From Salinispora arenicola (GTDB taxonomy: Bacteria > Actinomycetota > Actinomycetes > Mycobacteriales > Micromonosporaceae): a stretch of DNA of 64,000 nucleotides. Positions within the stretch are counted from its first letter, which is position 1; every line of letters starts with the position of its first letter. The notes under the pieces are model-generated. The model was not told where the DNA came from and made no database searches. It worked only from the letters and a program-made list of their open reading frames with translations. This document shows, in pieces, positions 35,585-45,822 of the stretch. The stretch lies in assembly GCF_006716065.1 (NCBI RefSeq), contig NZ_VFOL01000001.1:5394001-5458000 (forward strand). The letters run 5' to 3'. The translations under genes were made by a program, and so were the position numbers.

Positions 35585-36640
35585 GTGTCTGCACTCTTCC
35601 GCCGGTCCGCCGCGACGTTCGTCGCGACCGGACTAGTCGCCGTCGGCCTGGTCGCCTGCGGGTCCGGTCAGGATGACACCGACCCCGGCGAGCCCAACGA
35701 CAAGATCATCACTGTCTACAGCGGGCGCAACGAGAAGCTCGTCAAGCCGCTGCTGGAGAGGTTCACCGAGCAGACCGGCATCGAGATCCGACCCCGGTAC
35801 GCCACCACCGCCCAGTTGGCGGCGCAGCTCGTCGAGGAGGGCGACCGGTCCCCGGCCGATATCTTCTTCGCCCAGGACGCCGGCGCCCTCGGCACCGTGG
35901 CCAAGCAGGGCATGTTCGCCACGCTGCCGGAGAGCAGCACCGGCAAGGTCACCGAGACCTACCGGGCGCGCAGTGGCCAGTGGGTCGGAGTCAGCGCCCG
36001 CTCCCGGGTGCTGGTCTACAACGCCGACCAGGTCCCCGCCGACCAACTCCCGACGTCCGTGTTCGACCTGACCGGCCCGGACTGGAAGGGCAAGGTCGCG
36101 CTCGCTCCGACCAACGCCTCCTTCCAGGCGTTCGTCACCGCGATCCGGGTACAGCACGGCGACCAGCGGGCCAAGGACTTCCTGTCCGGCCTCAAGGCCA
36201 ACGAGGCGCAGATCCGCGACAACAACATCCGGATCGTCGAGGCCGTCGACGCCGGTGAGGTCCCCATGGGACTGGTCAACCACTACTACCTCGGCGCGAT
36301 TGCCGAAGAGCAGGGCAGCACGCCGGAGGCGTTGAAGGCCAAGCTGCACTTCTTCCCCGACGGTGACACCGGTGCCCTGGTGAACATCGCCGGTGTCGGG
36401 GTGCTCAACCGGGCCGCCGAGGACGCCGACGCCCAGGCGTTCGTCGACTTCCTGCTCGGCGCGGAGGCCCAGCGGTACTTCGCCGAGGAGACCTTCGAGT
36501 ACCCGGTGGTGACGGGCGTGCCCGGGCCGACGTACGTGCCGCCACTGGCCGACCTGAAGGTGCCCGCCATCGACCTCAACGACCTGGACACACTCGAGGC
36601 CACCGTCGCCATGATCACCGACTCGGGGCTGGTGCCCTGA
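35585..36640 (+). CDS. fbpA: Iron(III) ABC transporter substrate-binding lipoprotein
   Basis: 351 residues. A lipoprotein signal peptide (SALFRRSAATFVATG, then hydrophobic) ends in VACG with Cys25. IITVYSGRNEKLVKPLLERF is the typical opening of FbpA/FutA iron-binding proteins, and MGLVNHYYLG carries the tandem tyrosines that bind Fe3+. GTG 35585 is preferred over ATG 35573 because GGGG has proper spacing and the shorter start gives a normal signal peptide. First gene of an iron operon behind an iron box, so expression should rise at low iron. Confidence 0.93.
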   Translation: MSALFRRSAATFVATGLVAVGLVACGSGQDDTDPGEPNDKIITVYSGRNEKLVKPLLERFTEQTGIEIRPRYATTAQLAAQLVEEGDRSPADIFFAQDAGALGTVAKQGMFATLPESSTGKVTETYRARSGQWVGVSARSRVLVYNADQVPADQLPTSVFDLTGPDWKGKVALAPTNASFQAFVTAIRVQHGDQRAKDFLSGLKANEAQIRDNNIRIVEAVDAGEVPMGLVNHYYLGAIAEEQGSTPEALKAKLHFFPDGDTGALVNIAGVGVLNRAAEDADAQAFVDFLLGAEAQRYFAEETFEYPVVTGVPGPTYVPPLADLKVPAIDLNDLDTLEATVAMITDSGLVP

Positions 36641-36705
36641 GCACTCCGACGGCCACGGCGGGGTCGGCCACCGGCAGGCCGACCCGCTTCGCCGTACCCG
36701 GCCGG

Positions 36706-38241
36706 GTGCGACGGCTGGCGCCCCGACCGATACTGCTGGCGGCGTCGACCGCGGCGGTGGTCGTAGCCCTGCTGCCCCTGGCCTACCTCGCGATCCGCAC
36801 CGCGGAGGCCGGCTGGGACCGGGTCGTCGACGAGTTGTCGACCGAGCGGGTCGCGCTGCTCGCCCTCCGCAGCCTCACCCTCGCGGCGGTGGTCACCGCC
36901 GCCTGCATCCTGCTCGGCGTCGGCACCGCCTTCCTGGTCACCCGCACCGAGCTGCCCGGCCGTCGGTTCTTCGCGGTGCTGGCGGCGCTGCCGCTGGCCG
37001 TCCCCACGTACATCGCGGCCTTCGCCTGGCTCTCCGAGATACGCGGACTGGAGGGCTTCTGGCCGGCGGCGCTGGTGCTGACGCTCTGCTCCTACCCGTA
37101 CGTCTTCCTGCCGGTCGCGGCGGCACTGCGCGGCGCGGACCCGGCCCAGGAGGAGGTGTCCCGGTCACTGGGACGCAGCGGATGGCAGACGTTCACCGCG
37201 GTGACCCTACGCCAGATCCGTCCCGCCACGGCGGCGGGCGGGCTGCTGGTCGCCCTCTACGTGCTCTCCGACTTCGGGGCCGTCTCGATCCTGCGCACCG
37301 ACACCTTCACCCGAGCCATCTTCGTCGCGTTCGACCTGGGGTTCGACCGCACCGGCGCGCTGGTGCTCGCCAGCGTGCTGGTGGTGCTGACCGTGCTGCT
37401 GCTCACCGCCGAGACCACCACCCGACGGCGGGGGGCCCGCTACGCACGGCTCGGCGGCATCCGCCGCCCGCCGGCCCGGCTGCGGCTCGGCGCCGCCCGC
37501 TGGCCGGCGTTCGCCGCGCTGCTCGGCGTGGCGGCGCTCGCCCTCGGGGTGCCCGCGCTGAGCCTGGCCCGACGGCTCACCGACGGTGTGTCCCGCCCGG
37601 GTGCGCTGGCCGAGGTGGCCGTCGCCGCCGGCAACTCGCTGACCGTCTCGTTGAGTGGCGCGGCGCTGACCATGGTGCTGGCGCTGCCGCTGGGGCTGCT
37701 CGTCGCCCGCGCGCCCGGCGCGCTGACCACGGCGCTGGACCGGCTCGTGTACCTCGCCCACGCGCTGCCCGGGGTCGTGATCGGGCTGTCGCTAATCTTC
37801 TTCGGGATCACCGTGGCGTACCCGCTCTACCAGACCCGCTGGCTGCTGGCCCTCGCGTACGCGACCCTCTTCCTCCCCCTCGCGGTCGGCGCGGTGGCCG
37901 GCGCTGCCACCCAGTCCCCACCGGGACTGGAGGAGGTGGCCCGCTCGCTGGGCCGGGGCCCACTGACCGTGCTGCGTACGGTGACCCTGCCGCTGGTCCT
38001 GCCCGGTATCGGGGCGGGCGCGGCGCTGGTCTTCCTGACCGGCATGAAGGAGCTTCCCGCCACCCTGCTGCTGCGTCCGACGGGGACGGACACCCTCGCC
38101 ACCGAGCTGTGGACGGCCACGTCGGTCGGCGCGTACGCCGCCGCCGCCCCGTACGCGGCGCTACTGGTGGCGATCTCGGCGCTGCCCACCTGGCTGCTGG
38201 TCTCCCGCAGCGGCCTGCTCGACAAGGAGGACCGGGGATGA
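36706..38241 (+). CDS. fbpB: Iron(III) ABC transporter permease (fused two-domain)
   Basis: 511 residues, about twelve transmembrane helices in two homologous binding-protein-dependent permease halves. Each has an EAA-loop: [20 protein letters not shown] and [20 protein letters not shown]. This fused form is typical of FbpB/SfuB. GTG 36706 is the first standard start codon; no Shine-Dalgarno is seen. The frame is also open back to CTG 36637, which would overlap the fbpA stop, so a rare CTG start with coupling is a real alternative. Confidence 0.93.
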   Translation: MRRLAPRPILLAASTAAVVVALLPLAYLAIRTAEAGWDRVVDELSTERVALLALRSLTLAAVVTAACILLGVGTAFLVTRTELPGRRFFAVLAALPLAVPTYIAAFAWLSEIRGLEGFWPAALVLTLCSYPYVFLPVAAALRGADPAQEEVSRSLGRSGWQTFTAVTLRQIRPATAAGGLLVALYVLSDFGAVSILRTDTFTRAIFVAFDLGFDRTGALVLASVLVVLTVLLLTAETTTRRRGARYARLGGIRRPPARLRLGAARWPAFAALLGVAALALGVPALSLARRLTDGVSRPGALAEVAVAAGNSLTVSLSGAALTMVLALPLGLLVARAPGALTTALDRLVYLAHALPGVVIGLSLIFFGITVAYPLYQTRWLLALAYATLFLPLAVGAVAGAATQSPPGLEEVARSLGRGPLTVLRTVTLPLVLPGIGAGAALVFLTGMKELPATLLLRPTGTDTLATELWTATSVGAYAAAAPYAALLVAISALPTWLLVSRSGLLDKEDRG

Positions 38242-39290
38242 GTGAGGTCGCGCTGACCGGGGTGGTCCGGCGGTACGGCACGGTCACCGCGCTCGCCGGT
38301 GTCGACCTCACGGTGCCGTCCGGGCTACTCACCGCCGTGCTGGGGCCCTCCGGCTGCGGCAAGACGACGTTGCTGCGCTGCCTAGCGGGGTTCGAACGCC
38401 TCGACAACGGCGAGATCCGCATCGACGGTGTCCCGATCGCCGGGGCCGGCCGGCACCTGCCCGCCCACCGCCGCCGCATTGCCGTGGTGCCACAGGAGGG
38501 CGCGCTCTTTCCGCACCTCAGCGTCGCCGACAACGTCGGGTACGGCCTGGGTCGCGCCGCCCGCCGGGGCGACCGGATCGAGGAGGTGCTGACCCTGGTG
38601 GGCCTTGCCGGGTTCGGCCACCGGATGCCACACCAGCTCTCCGGCGGCCAGCAGCAGCGGGTCGCGGTGGCCCGGGCACTCGCGCCCCGCCCATCGGTGG
38701 TGCTGTTGGACGAACCGTTCAGCGCTCTCGACGCCGGGCTCCGCGCCGGGCTGCGTCACGACGTCCGGGAGGCCCTACGCGCCGACGGAGCGACCGGCGT
38801 GTTGGTCACCCACGACCAGGGCGAGGCGCTGTCCGTGGCCGACCGGGTGGTGGTGCTGCGCGCCGGCCGGGTGGTGCAGGCCGGGACACCGACGGCCGTC
38901 TACCGGGAGCCAGCCGACGAGTGGGTGGCCGGTTTCGTCGGCGAGGCGGTGTTGCTGCCGGCGGTCGTCCTGGACGGCCTCGCACGCACCTGCCTGGGGG
39001 ACGTGCCGGTCGCCGACACCACCCCGGCCGGCCCGGGGACCATCCTGGTCCGACCGGAGCAGGTCCGCCTGGGCACCGGCCCGGGGACGGTCGCCGCCAC
39101 CGTACTGCGGCACGACTTCCACGGGCACGACGCGCTGGTCGGCCTCCGGCTGGCCGACGGCACCCGGGTCACCGCCCGGGTCCTCGACGGCGGCCCGACG
39201 GTCCCGGTCGGAGCCGAGGTCGGAGTCACCGTCGAGGGCACCGCCCGCGTCTTTCCCACCACCCCCACCTCCACTCTGATCGGCGTGTAG
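38238..39290 (+). CDS. fbpC: Iron(III) ABC transporter ATP-binding protein
   Basis: 350 residues. Walker [11 protein letters not shown]-loop [12 protein letters not shown], signature [16 protein letters not shown], Walker [13 protein letters not shown], switch His in [12 protein letters not shown], then a TOBE-like C-terminal domain ([11 protein letters not shown]). ATG 38238 overlaps the permease stop (ATGA), with AAGGAGG upstream. Completes the fbpABC set; powers ferric iron uptake across the membrane. Confidence 0.95.
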   Translation: MSEVALTGVVRRYGTVTALAGVDLTVPSGLLTAVLGPSGCGKTTLLRCLAGFERLDNGEIRIDGVPIAGAGRHLPAHRRRIAVVPQEGALFPHLSVADNVGYGLGRAARRGDRIEEVLTLVGLAGFGHRMPHQLSGGQQQRVAVARALAPRPSVVLLDEPFSALDAGLRAGLRHDVREALRADGATGVLVTHDQGEALSVADRVVVLRAGRVVQAGTPTAVYREPADEWVAGFVGEAVLLPAVVLDGLARTCLGDVPVADTTPAGPGTILVRPEQVRLGTGPGTVAATVLRHDFHGHDALVGLRLADGTRVTARVLDGGPTVPVGAEVGVTVEGTARVFPTTPTSTLIGV

Positions 39291-39403
39291 GCGCAACCGT
39301 CACCGGCGACGTCGTGGCGGCGCAGGCCCGCGTGGTTGACACCTGCGGCCGATGTCCGGCGGGTGGCACCCACGGCGATGGTGGTGGCAGGCAGGATGGC
39401 GGC

Positions 39404-40888
39404 GTGGACCCACATGACATGCTGTTCTCCCCCGCCGGCGTGACGGCGCTGCGCAGCGCCCTCACCCGGGCGAACTTCACCTCGAACGGAATCGCCGGCC
39501 GGCTGGGGTCGCAGGCGACCGGCGGCATGGCTCGCAACGACTTCCGCGCGGCGCTGCGCGCCACCGAGGACCGTGACCCCCTCGCCACCCTGATCCGGCT
39601 CTTCGTCTGCGAACAGACCGAACCGTACGACGCGGTCGCCACCGCGATCGCGCCGCTGCCGGTCAAGGAGGCGCTCGCCGGTGGCCTGGTCGAGCGGTAC
39701 GGCGACGGACTGCGGAGGGGCCTCGACTTGGAGCCGTACGGCGACGACTGGTGGGTACTCGCCGACGTGCCCGCCAGCAGCCACCCCGGCCGGGCGTTGC
39801 CGGCCGAGCATGTGCTCGGCATCGGCGGCGCCACCCAGACCCTGATCGGGGCGACCGTTCGGCGGCCCGTCGAGACCGCGCTCGACCTGGGCACCGGCTC
39901 CGGCGTCCAGGCGCTGCACCTGTCCACCCACGCGCGGCGGGTCACCGCCACCGACCTCTCCGAGCGGGCGCTGCGGTTCGCGGCGACCGCCGCCGCCCTC
40001 AACGGACAGGACTGGGAACTGCTTCGCGGTGACCTGACCGCCCCGGTCGCCGGGCGCCGCTTCGACCTGGTGGTCAGCAACCCGCCGTTCGTCGTCGGAC
40101 CGGGCACCACCACACACGTCTACCGCGACTCCGGTCGGGTGGGCGACGCGATCGGCGCCGAGCTGGCCGCCGCCGCCCCGGGTTTGCTCACCGAGGGTGG
40201 CACCATGCAGTATCTCGCGAACTGGGTGCATGTCGCCGGTGAGGACTGGACCGAACGGGTCACCGGATGGTTCGCCGGCAGCGGGCTGGACGCCTGGGTG
40301 ATCCAGCGCGAGGTTGCCGACCCGATGGCGTACGTCAACCTGTGGCTCGCCGATGTCGGTGAGACGGCCAGCCCTGAGCGGATGGCCGAGTGGCTGGACT
40401 GGTTCGACGCGCACAAGGTCGAGGCGATCGGCTTCGGCATCGTCTCGCTGCGCCGCGCCGGGCACGACGACCCCGTCGTCCGGGTGGAGGAGCTGCGCCA
40501 GCTGGTCGAGGCGCCGCTCGGCGACCGCGTCGCCGACTGGTTCGACCGCCAGGAGTGGCTCCGGGTACGCGACACCGACGGTCTACTCGCGGCGCGCTAC
40601 CGGGCCGCCGACGACCTCCAGCTACGGCAGGAAGCCACCATGGGCGACGAGGGGTGGGCGGTCGACCGGCAGGTGCTCGCCATGCCCCGCGGTCTGCGCT
40701 GGACCGAGGAGATCGATCCGATCGTTCTCGCTCTGGTGGGCGGGGCGGACGGGCGGTTGCCGCTGCGCGATCAGCTCGCCCTGCTCGCCGCCGCGCACGA
40801 CGTGGCACCGGGCGAGTTGGCGGAGGCGGCCGGCCCGATCGTGGCTCACCTGGTCGAGCGGGGTTTCGTCGAGCCGGTGGTGGACTGA
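39404..40888 (+). CDS. Class I SAM-dependent methyltransferase with N-terminal domain
   Basis: 494 residues from GTG 39404. After a helical N-terminal domain of about 130 residues come [16 protein letters not shown] (SAM-binding motif I), [20 protein letters not shown] and [12 protein letters not shown], the NPPF catalytic motif of N-methyltransferases acting on amino groups of nucleobases or glutamine. A long C-terminal domain of about 200 residues ends RGFVEPVVD. RlmA/RlmG- or HemK-like activity is possible; the target is unknown. Its stop overlaps the dtd start (TGATG). Confidence 0.85.
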   Translation: MDPHDMLFSPAGVTALRSALTRANFTSNGIAGRLGSQATGGMARNDFRAALRATEDRDPLATLIRLFVCEQTEPYDAVATAIAPLPVKEALAGGLVERYGDGLRRGLDLEPYGDDWWVLADVPASSHPGRALPAEHVLGIGGATQTLIGATVRRPVETALDLGTGSGVQALHLSTHARRVTATDLSERALRFAATAAALNGQDWELLRGDLTAPVAGRRFDLVVSNPPFVVGPGTTTHVYRDSGRVGDAIGAELAAAAPGLLTEGGTMQYLANWVHVAGEDWTERVTGWFAGSGLDAWVIQREVADPMAYVNLWLADVGETASPERMAEWLDWFDAHKVEAIGFGIVSLRRAGHDDPVVRVEELRQLVEAPLGDRVADWFDRQEWLRVRDTDGLLAARYRAADDLQLRQEATMGDEGWAVDRQVLAMPRGLRWTEEIDPIVLALVGGADGRLPLRDQLALLAAAHDVAPGELAEAAGPIVAHLVERGFVEPVVD

Positions 40889-41310
40889 TGCGGGCGGTGG
40901 TGCAGACGGTTGGCCGGGCCCGGGTCACGGTCGACGATGCGGTGGTGGGAGCGATCGACGACGGTCTGCTGGTGCTGCTCGGGGTGACCCACTCCGATAC
41001 CGCGCAGACCGCCCGGACCCTCGCCCGCAAGGTGCACGAGCTGCGGATTCTCGACGGTGAGCGGTCGGCTGCCGACGTCGGAGCCCCGATCCTGGTGGTC
41101 AGCCAGTTCACCCTCTACGGCGACGCCCGTAAGGGCCGCCGCCCGAGTTGGACGGCAGCCGCGCCGGCGGAGGCCGCGGAGCCCTTGGTCACGGCGGTCG
41201 TCGAGGAACTGCGTGCCCGTGGGGCCAAGGTGGAGACCGGCCGCTTCCGCGCCCAGATGCTGGTGGAGAGCGTGAATGTCGGCCCACGCACCGTGCTGCT
41301 CGATCTCTGA
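40888..41310 (+). CDS. dtd: D-aminoacyl-tRNA deacylase
   Basis: 140 residues. Removes D-amino acids (and glycine mischarged on tRNA-Ala) from t[16 protein letters not shown] at the N-terminus, the catalytic SQFTLYGD motif and the C-terminal [11 protein letters not shown] are present; most family members read N-x-G-P-V-T. ATG 40888 overlaps the upstream stop by one base, so both proteins are made from one message. Confidence 0.95.
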   Translation: MRAVVQTVGRARVTVDDAVVGAIDDGLLVLLGVTHSDTAQTARTLARKVHELRILDGERSAADVGAPILVVSQFTLYGDARKGRRPSWTAAAPAEAAEPLVTAVVEELRARGAKVETGRFRAQMLVESVNVGPRTVLLDL

Positions 41311-41352
41311 TCGCGGCGGCGACCGGCCGGTGCCGGAGTCGCCGTCAATCGA

Positions 41353-41366
41353 CGGTGATCACCGTA
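41353..41366. promoter_or_regulatory. 14-bp perfect palindrome before the subtilase gene
   Basis: ACGGTGATCACCGT equals its own reverse complement. It lies 42 bp after dtd and 68 bp before the protease start; it could be an operator or part of the dtd terminator. No homologous site was seen elsewhere in the window. Confidence 0.35.
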
Positions 41367-41434
41367 CGCGTGGGTAATCAATCCATCACAGGCTGTTTAC
41401 CTTCTTGCTCGGCGTTGCCGGTAGAACTGTGTCT

Positions 41435-44400
41435 ATGTCTTCCGATCTAGGACCCTTCGCCGCTGGCGGTTCGCGGCGGCGGCTGATCGCCGCCGTCGTG
41501 GCGGCCGGGATGGTCGCGGCTTCAGCCGCCGCGACCCATCCGGCCGCCGCGACCGCCGGCCAGCCCCCGACAGCCGCCCCCGTCGCCGCGCCCGTCACCG
41601 CCCCGGAGACGCACACCGTCACCCTGGTCACCGGCGACGTCGTCACCGTCCGGACCCTCGCCAACGGCAAGACCATCACCGAGGTCGACCAGCCAGACGA
41701 CGCCACCGGCGGTTTCAGCGTCCAACAGAGCGGCGACGACCTGTACGTCCTGCCCGACGAAGCGATACCCCTCCTGGCCAACGACCAACTCGACCGACGA
41801 CTGTTCAACGTCACCGACCTCATCGAGATGGGCTACGACGACGCCCACACCACCGAACTACCCCTGATCGCCACCTACCCCAGAACGACAGCCCGCACCA
41901 CCGCCGCACTACCCGGCACAGCCCTGACCCACGACCTACCCGCCATCAACGGCCACGCCCTCATCGCCGACAAGGAACAGACCCGCACCGTCTGGTCCAC
42001 CATCACCGCCAGCATCGCCGCCGGTCAGAGTCGCGGCTCCGGCGACGCGCACGACAGCGGTGTCCCCAAGCTCTGGCTGGACGGTCAGGTGCGCACCGCC
42101 CTGGCCGACAGCGTCCCGCAGGTCGGCGCCCCCGAGGCCTGGGACGCCGGCTACGACGGCGACGGCGTCACCGTCGCCGTCCTCGACACCGGCATCGACC
42201 CCACCCACCCCGACCTCGCCGACCAGATCACCGAAAAGGTCAGCTTCGTCCCCGACCAGGACGCCTCCGACCGGCAGGGGCACGGCACCCACGTCGCCTC
42301 GATCATCGCCGGGACCGGCGCAGCCTCCGACGGCGACAACACCGGCGTCGCACCGGGAGCCGACCTGATCATCGGCAAAGTCCTCAACAACAACGGCATC
42401 GGCTACGACTCCTGGATCATCGCCGGCATGCAGTGGGCCGCCGAATCCGGCGCCGACGTGGTCAACATGAGCCTCGGCCACGCGGCGCGCACCGATGTCC
42501 TCGATCCGTTGACCCTCGCGGTGGACGCCCTCTCCGCGCAACACGACACCCTGTTCGTCATGGCCGCCGGCAACAGCGGAACGACCATCGCCACACCCGG
42601 CAACGCGGAAAGCGCCCTCACCGTCGGCGCGGTGGACAAACAGGACCGACTCGCTGGGTTCTCCAGCGTCGGACCACTGGCCTACAGCGGAGCAATCAAG
42701 CCCGACATCACCGCCCCCGGCGTCGCCGTCACCGCCGCCCGCTCCCAACAAAGCGCCGGCGACGGCATGTACGTAGGCAAGACCGGCACCTCGATGGCAG
42801 CTCCACACGTGGCCGGAGCGGCGGCCATCCTCGCCCAACAACACCCCGACTGGACCAACACCCAACTCAAGAACGCCCTCATGAGCAGCGCCGAGGCGCT
42901 GAGCGACAGCTACAACGCGTTCCAGGTGGGCACCGGCCGGCTGGATGTGGCGGCGGCGGTGGGTAGCACCGTACGCGCCACCGGCTCGGCGTTCGTCGGC
43001 TACTTCGAATGGCCGCACCAGCCCACCGACACCCCTGTCACGGAGCCGGTGACGTTCACCAACAGCGGCACCACCGCCGTCACCCTCGACCTGACCACCA
43101 CTGGCAGCGACGCGTTCACCCTCGACACGTCCAAGGTGACCGTGCCAGCGGGCGGGCAGGTGGACGTCCCCGTGACCGCCGACCCGGGTGGGATCACCAT
43201 CGGCTCGCACACCGGCTACCTCGTCGGCACCGACCCGACCACCGGTGAGACCGTCACCCGCACCGCCCTCGGGCTTCTCAAGGAAGACGAACGCTACGGC
43301 CTGACCATCAAGGTCCGCGACCGCGACGGCCAGCCCACCACGTCATTCGTCCTGGTGCGGGAGGCCGGCAGTTGGTACCCCCGGTATGTCGACGTCGACG
43401 GTGAGCGGACGCTGCGCCTCCCACCAGGGACCTACACGGTGGAGACGAAGGCGGAGGTTCCGGGTGAACGAGCTGACTCCCTCGGCCTCGCCCTGCTGGC
43501 CGCCCCGGAAGTCGTGCTCGACGCACCGACCGAGGTGATGCTGGACGCGAGCCAGGCCCGACTCCTCGACACCACCACACCCCAACGCACGGAAGACCGT
43601 CAGCGTTTCCTCGGGTACACCGTCGACCACGGCACCCCCATCGACCCTACTGCTTACTACCATTCCATCGCGCCGGCATACGACGACCTGTACGTCCTGC
43701 CGACCGAAAAAAGCAGCGAAGACACGTTCGCCATGGGCGCTCAGTGGCGCAAGGGCGAACCCGTCCTGAGCCTACGCGCCTTCGGCCTACTCCCCATCGA
43801 CGCCACAGTCCAACCAGGCAGCACCATCACCACCGGCACACAACGGCTACGTCCCGTCTACGCCGGCACCGGCACCCCCGAGGACTACACCAACCTCAAC
43901 GCCAAAGGCAAAATCGCCATCGTCACCCGCAGCGACAACGTCAGCCCACCCGACCGCGCCGCCGCCGCAGCAGCCGCCGGAGCAATCCTCCTACTCGTCG
44001 TCAACGACAAACCCGGAATCCTCCACGAACACGTCGGCGACTCACCCATCCCCGTCGCCAGCGTCCACCGCGACATCGGAAACCTCCTCACCAAACTCGC
44101 CGAACACGGCATACCAAAACTGAAAGTCAGCCAAGAGCAATACCCCGACACCATCTACGACCTGGTCCAGGTCTGGCGCGGACAGGTACCGGACCAGCCA
44201 CTCACCTACCACCCGAGCCACCAGGACCTGGCCCGCGTCGACGCCCGCTACCACGCCGTCCACGACACCGAAGGATCCGGCAGCCGCTACCACATGCTGG
44301 GTATCCTCCCGCTCGGGCTCCCCGAGCCGGAGCGGTACCCCGGCACCCGCACCGAGTGGGTCACCCCGGACATCCCCTGGGGGGAAGTCCACGAACAGGG

Positions 44401-45169
44401 CGGTAACGAATGGGCTGTCGTGACGGACGAGCACACCTACGCCAAGGGCACGACCAGCAGGGTGGACTGGTTTGCGCCCGCCGTCCGACCGGCCTTCATC
44501 CAGTCAGCTCGACTGCAAAACAGTCGATACCAGGACCGGATGACCGTCTCCATGCGGGCGTGGAGCCCGTCGGGCAGCACCGTGCTCGACTCCGGCGGAG
44601 CGATTCGCTCGGCACAGCAACACATCAAGCTCTATCAGGGTGACACCCTGCTGCACGAGGACCCGAACTACAGCTTCCTCTCCAACCGGGAGGTGCCGGC
44701 CGGCACGCTGCCGTATCGGCTGGTGTTGGACGGGTCGCGCTCGGCTGACGAGTGGCGGCTGTCCACCCGCACCCACACCGAATGGGACTTCATCTCCAGC
44801 ACCAACGAGGCCGACCCGTCCGACCCCGTCCCGATCACGCTGCTCCAACTCGACTACGAGATGGAAACCGATCTCCGAGGCGACGTCGAGGCCGGCACCG
44901 ACCAGGCGATCAGCGTTACCGCGCGACCGCAACCCGGCGGCTCCGACATTGGCACCGGCACCATCACCACAGTTGAACTCGACGTCTCCTACGACGACGG
45001 CACCACCTGGCAACGAGTAGCCCTCAACCAGGGCGACAACAACCGCTACACCGGCACCCTGACACTGCCGACACGACCCGACGGCTTCATCTCCATCCGA
45101 GCCGCCGCCGAAACCGACACCGGATTCGCCATCCGACAGGAAATCACTCGCGCCTACGGCCTGCGGTGA
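41435..45169 (+). CDS. Large secreted subtilisin-family (S8) serine protease
   Basis: 1,244 residues from ATG 41435 (GTG 41429 also possible). A signal peptide with RRRL and a hydrophobic Ala-rich core is followed by a propeptide (THTVTLVTGDVVTVRTL). The S8 domain has Asp251 (VAVLDTGID), His283 (GHGTHVAS), oxyanion Asn380 (AAGNSG) and Ser453 (GTSMAAPHVAG), all intact. Then come a beta-sandwich region, a protease-associated-like domain (LNAKGKIAIVTRSDNV) and a C-terminal beta-domain. Probably secreted for protein degradation. Third-codon usage changes in blocks along the gene. Flanked downstream by an 18-bp terminator stem. Confidence 0.93.
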   Translation: MSSDLGPFAAGGSRRRLIAAVVAAGMVAASAAATHPAAATAGQPPTAAPVAAPVTAPETHTVTLVTGDVVTVRTLANGKTITEVDQPDDATGGFSVQQSGDDLYVLPDEAIPLLANDQLDRRLFNVTDLIEMGYDDAHTTELPLIATYPRTTARTTAALPGTALTHDLPAINGHALIADKEQTRTVWSTITASIAAGQSRGSGDAHDSGVPKLWLDGQVRTALADSVPQVGAPEAWDAGYDGDGVTVAVLDTGIDPTHPDLADQITEKVSFVPDQDASDRQGHGTHVASIIAGTGAASDGDNTGVAPGADLIIGKVLNNNGIGYDSWIIAGMQWAAESGADVVNMSLGHAARTDVLDPLTLAVDALSAQHDTLFVMAAGNSGTTIATPGNAESALTVGAVDKQDRLAGFSSVGPLAYSGAIKPDITAPGVAVTAARSQQSAGDGMYVGKTGTSMAAPHVAGAAAILAQQHPDWTNTQLKNALMSSAEALSDSYNAFQVGTGRLDVAAAVGSTVRATGSAFVGYFEWPHQPTDTPVTEPVTFTNSGTTAVTLDLTTTGSDAFTLDTSKVTVPAGGQVDVPVTADPGGITIGSHTGYLVGTDPTTGETVTRTALGLLKEDERYGLTIKVRDRDGQPTTSFVLVREAGSWYPRYVDVDGERTLRLPPGTYTVETKAEVPGERADSLGLALLAAPEVVLDAPTEVMLDASQARLLDTTTPQRTEDRQRFLGYTVDHGTPIDPTAYYHSIAPAYDDLYVLPTEKSSEDTFAMGAQWRKGEPVLSLRAFGLLPIDATVQPGSTITTGTQRLRPVYAGTGTPEDYTNLNAKGKIAIVTRSDNVSPPDRAAAAAAAGAILLLVVNDKPGILHEHVGDSPIPVASVHRDIGNLLTKLAEHGIPKLKVSQEQYPDTIYDLVQVWRGQVPDQPLTYHPSHQDLARVDARYHAVHDTEGSGSRYHMLGILPLGLPEPERYPGTRTEWVTPDIPWGEVHEQGGNEWAVVTDEHTYAKGTTSRVDWFAPAVRPAFIQSARLQNSRYQDRMTVSMRAWSPSGSTVLDSGGAIRSAQQHIKLYQGDTLLHEDPNYSFLSNREVPAGTLPYRLVLDGSRSADEWRLSTRTHTEWDFISSTNEADPSDPVPITLLQLDYEMETDLRGDVEAGTDQAISVTARPQPGGSDIGTGTITTVELDVSYDDGTTWQRVALNQGDNNRYTGTLTLPTRPDGFISIRAAAETDTGFAIRQEITRAYGLR

Positions 45170-45174
45170 CCTGA

Positions 45175-45216
45175 CCGGCGGGGTTCCCGGACCGTATCGT
45201 CCGGGAACCCCGCCGG
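45175..45216 (+). terminator. Very strong terminator hairpin after the subtilase gene
   Basis: An 18-bp perfect stem (CCGGCGGGGTTCCCGGAC and its reverse complement) around loop CGTATC, starting 5 bp after the stop codon. It insulates the protease gene from the decayed regulator that follows. Confidence 0.92.
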
Positions 45217-45304
45217 ACCCCTAACCAACGCGGATGGCCGTCCCAGGTGCATCCGGACAGGTCATGCCCTCCGTGCCACAGCGGGCCGAGGGAGGCAGCC
45301 ACTG

Positions 45305-45820
45305 ATGCTGGGCGTGTTGGGCTTCAGCCCCGACGACGAGATGGTCTACCACCTGCGGGGCCGGCCGACCCGGCCGAACTCGCCGACAACCTGCGATTAC
45401 CCGTCGCGGACGTGGCCGCGGCACTGTCCCGACTCGCCGACCGCGTCATCGAGGTGGTCACCGGGGTCGACGCCATCCGTCACCGATTCGCCCAGGTGCA
45501 GCACGCCGCCCGGGTGGAGGTCCGCAGCTTCGTCACCGCCCCCTTCGTCGCCGTACCGCCGGGCACCACACGGTGGAATCGGCGGCGGTCCGACAGGGCG
45601 TGCGGTTCCGGGTGGTAATCGACCGGCCGGCGCTCGCGGAACCCGGCATGGTCGCGGAAGCACTGGGTGTGACCGCGAGCCCTGGCTGGCACCCAGCTTC
45701 CACCGCTCGTGGTCCCCGCTGCCGCGCCTCACTCCCGTTTCACGTCCTGCCCGCCAAGCTGATTGTCAACCGGCACCACCGGGACAGATCACGGCACACG
45801 TGGATACGGGGAGTGACGAA
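45305..45820 (+). pseudogene. Decayed helix-turn-helix (TrmB/LuxR-like) regulator
   Basis: One regulator can be read only by using three frames. Segment 1 (45305 to about 45355): MLGVLGFSPDDEMVYHL. Segment 2 (about 45361-45566): ADPAELADNLRLPVADVAAA, then LSRLADRVIEVV and FAQVQHAARVEVRSFVTAPF. Segment 3 (from 45573): VESAAVRQGVRFRVVIDRPA, then LAEPGMVAEALGV, then LPAKLIVNRHHRD. The order matches actinobacterial TrmB-like regulators, but the C-terminal LuxR-type helix-turn-helix is missing and at least two frameshifts occur. Sigma gene 2 begins right after. Confidence 0.72.
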
Positions 45821-45822
45821 AG

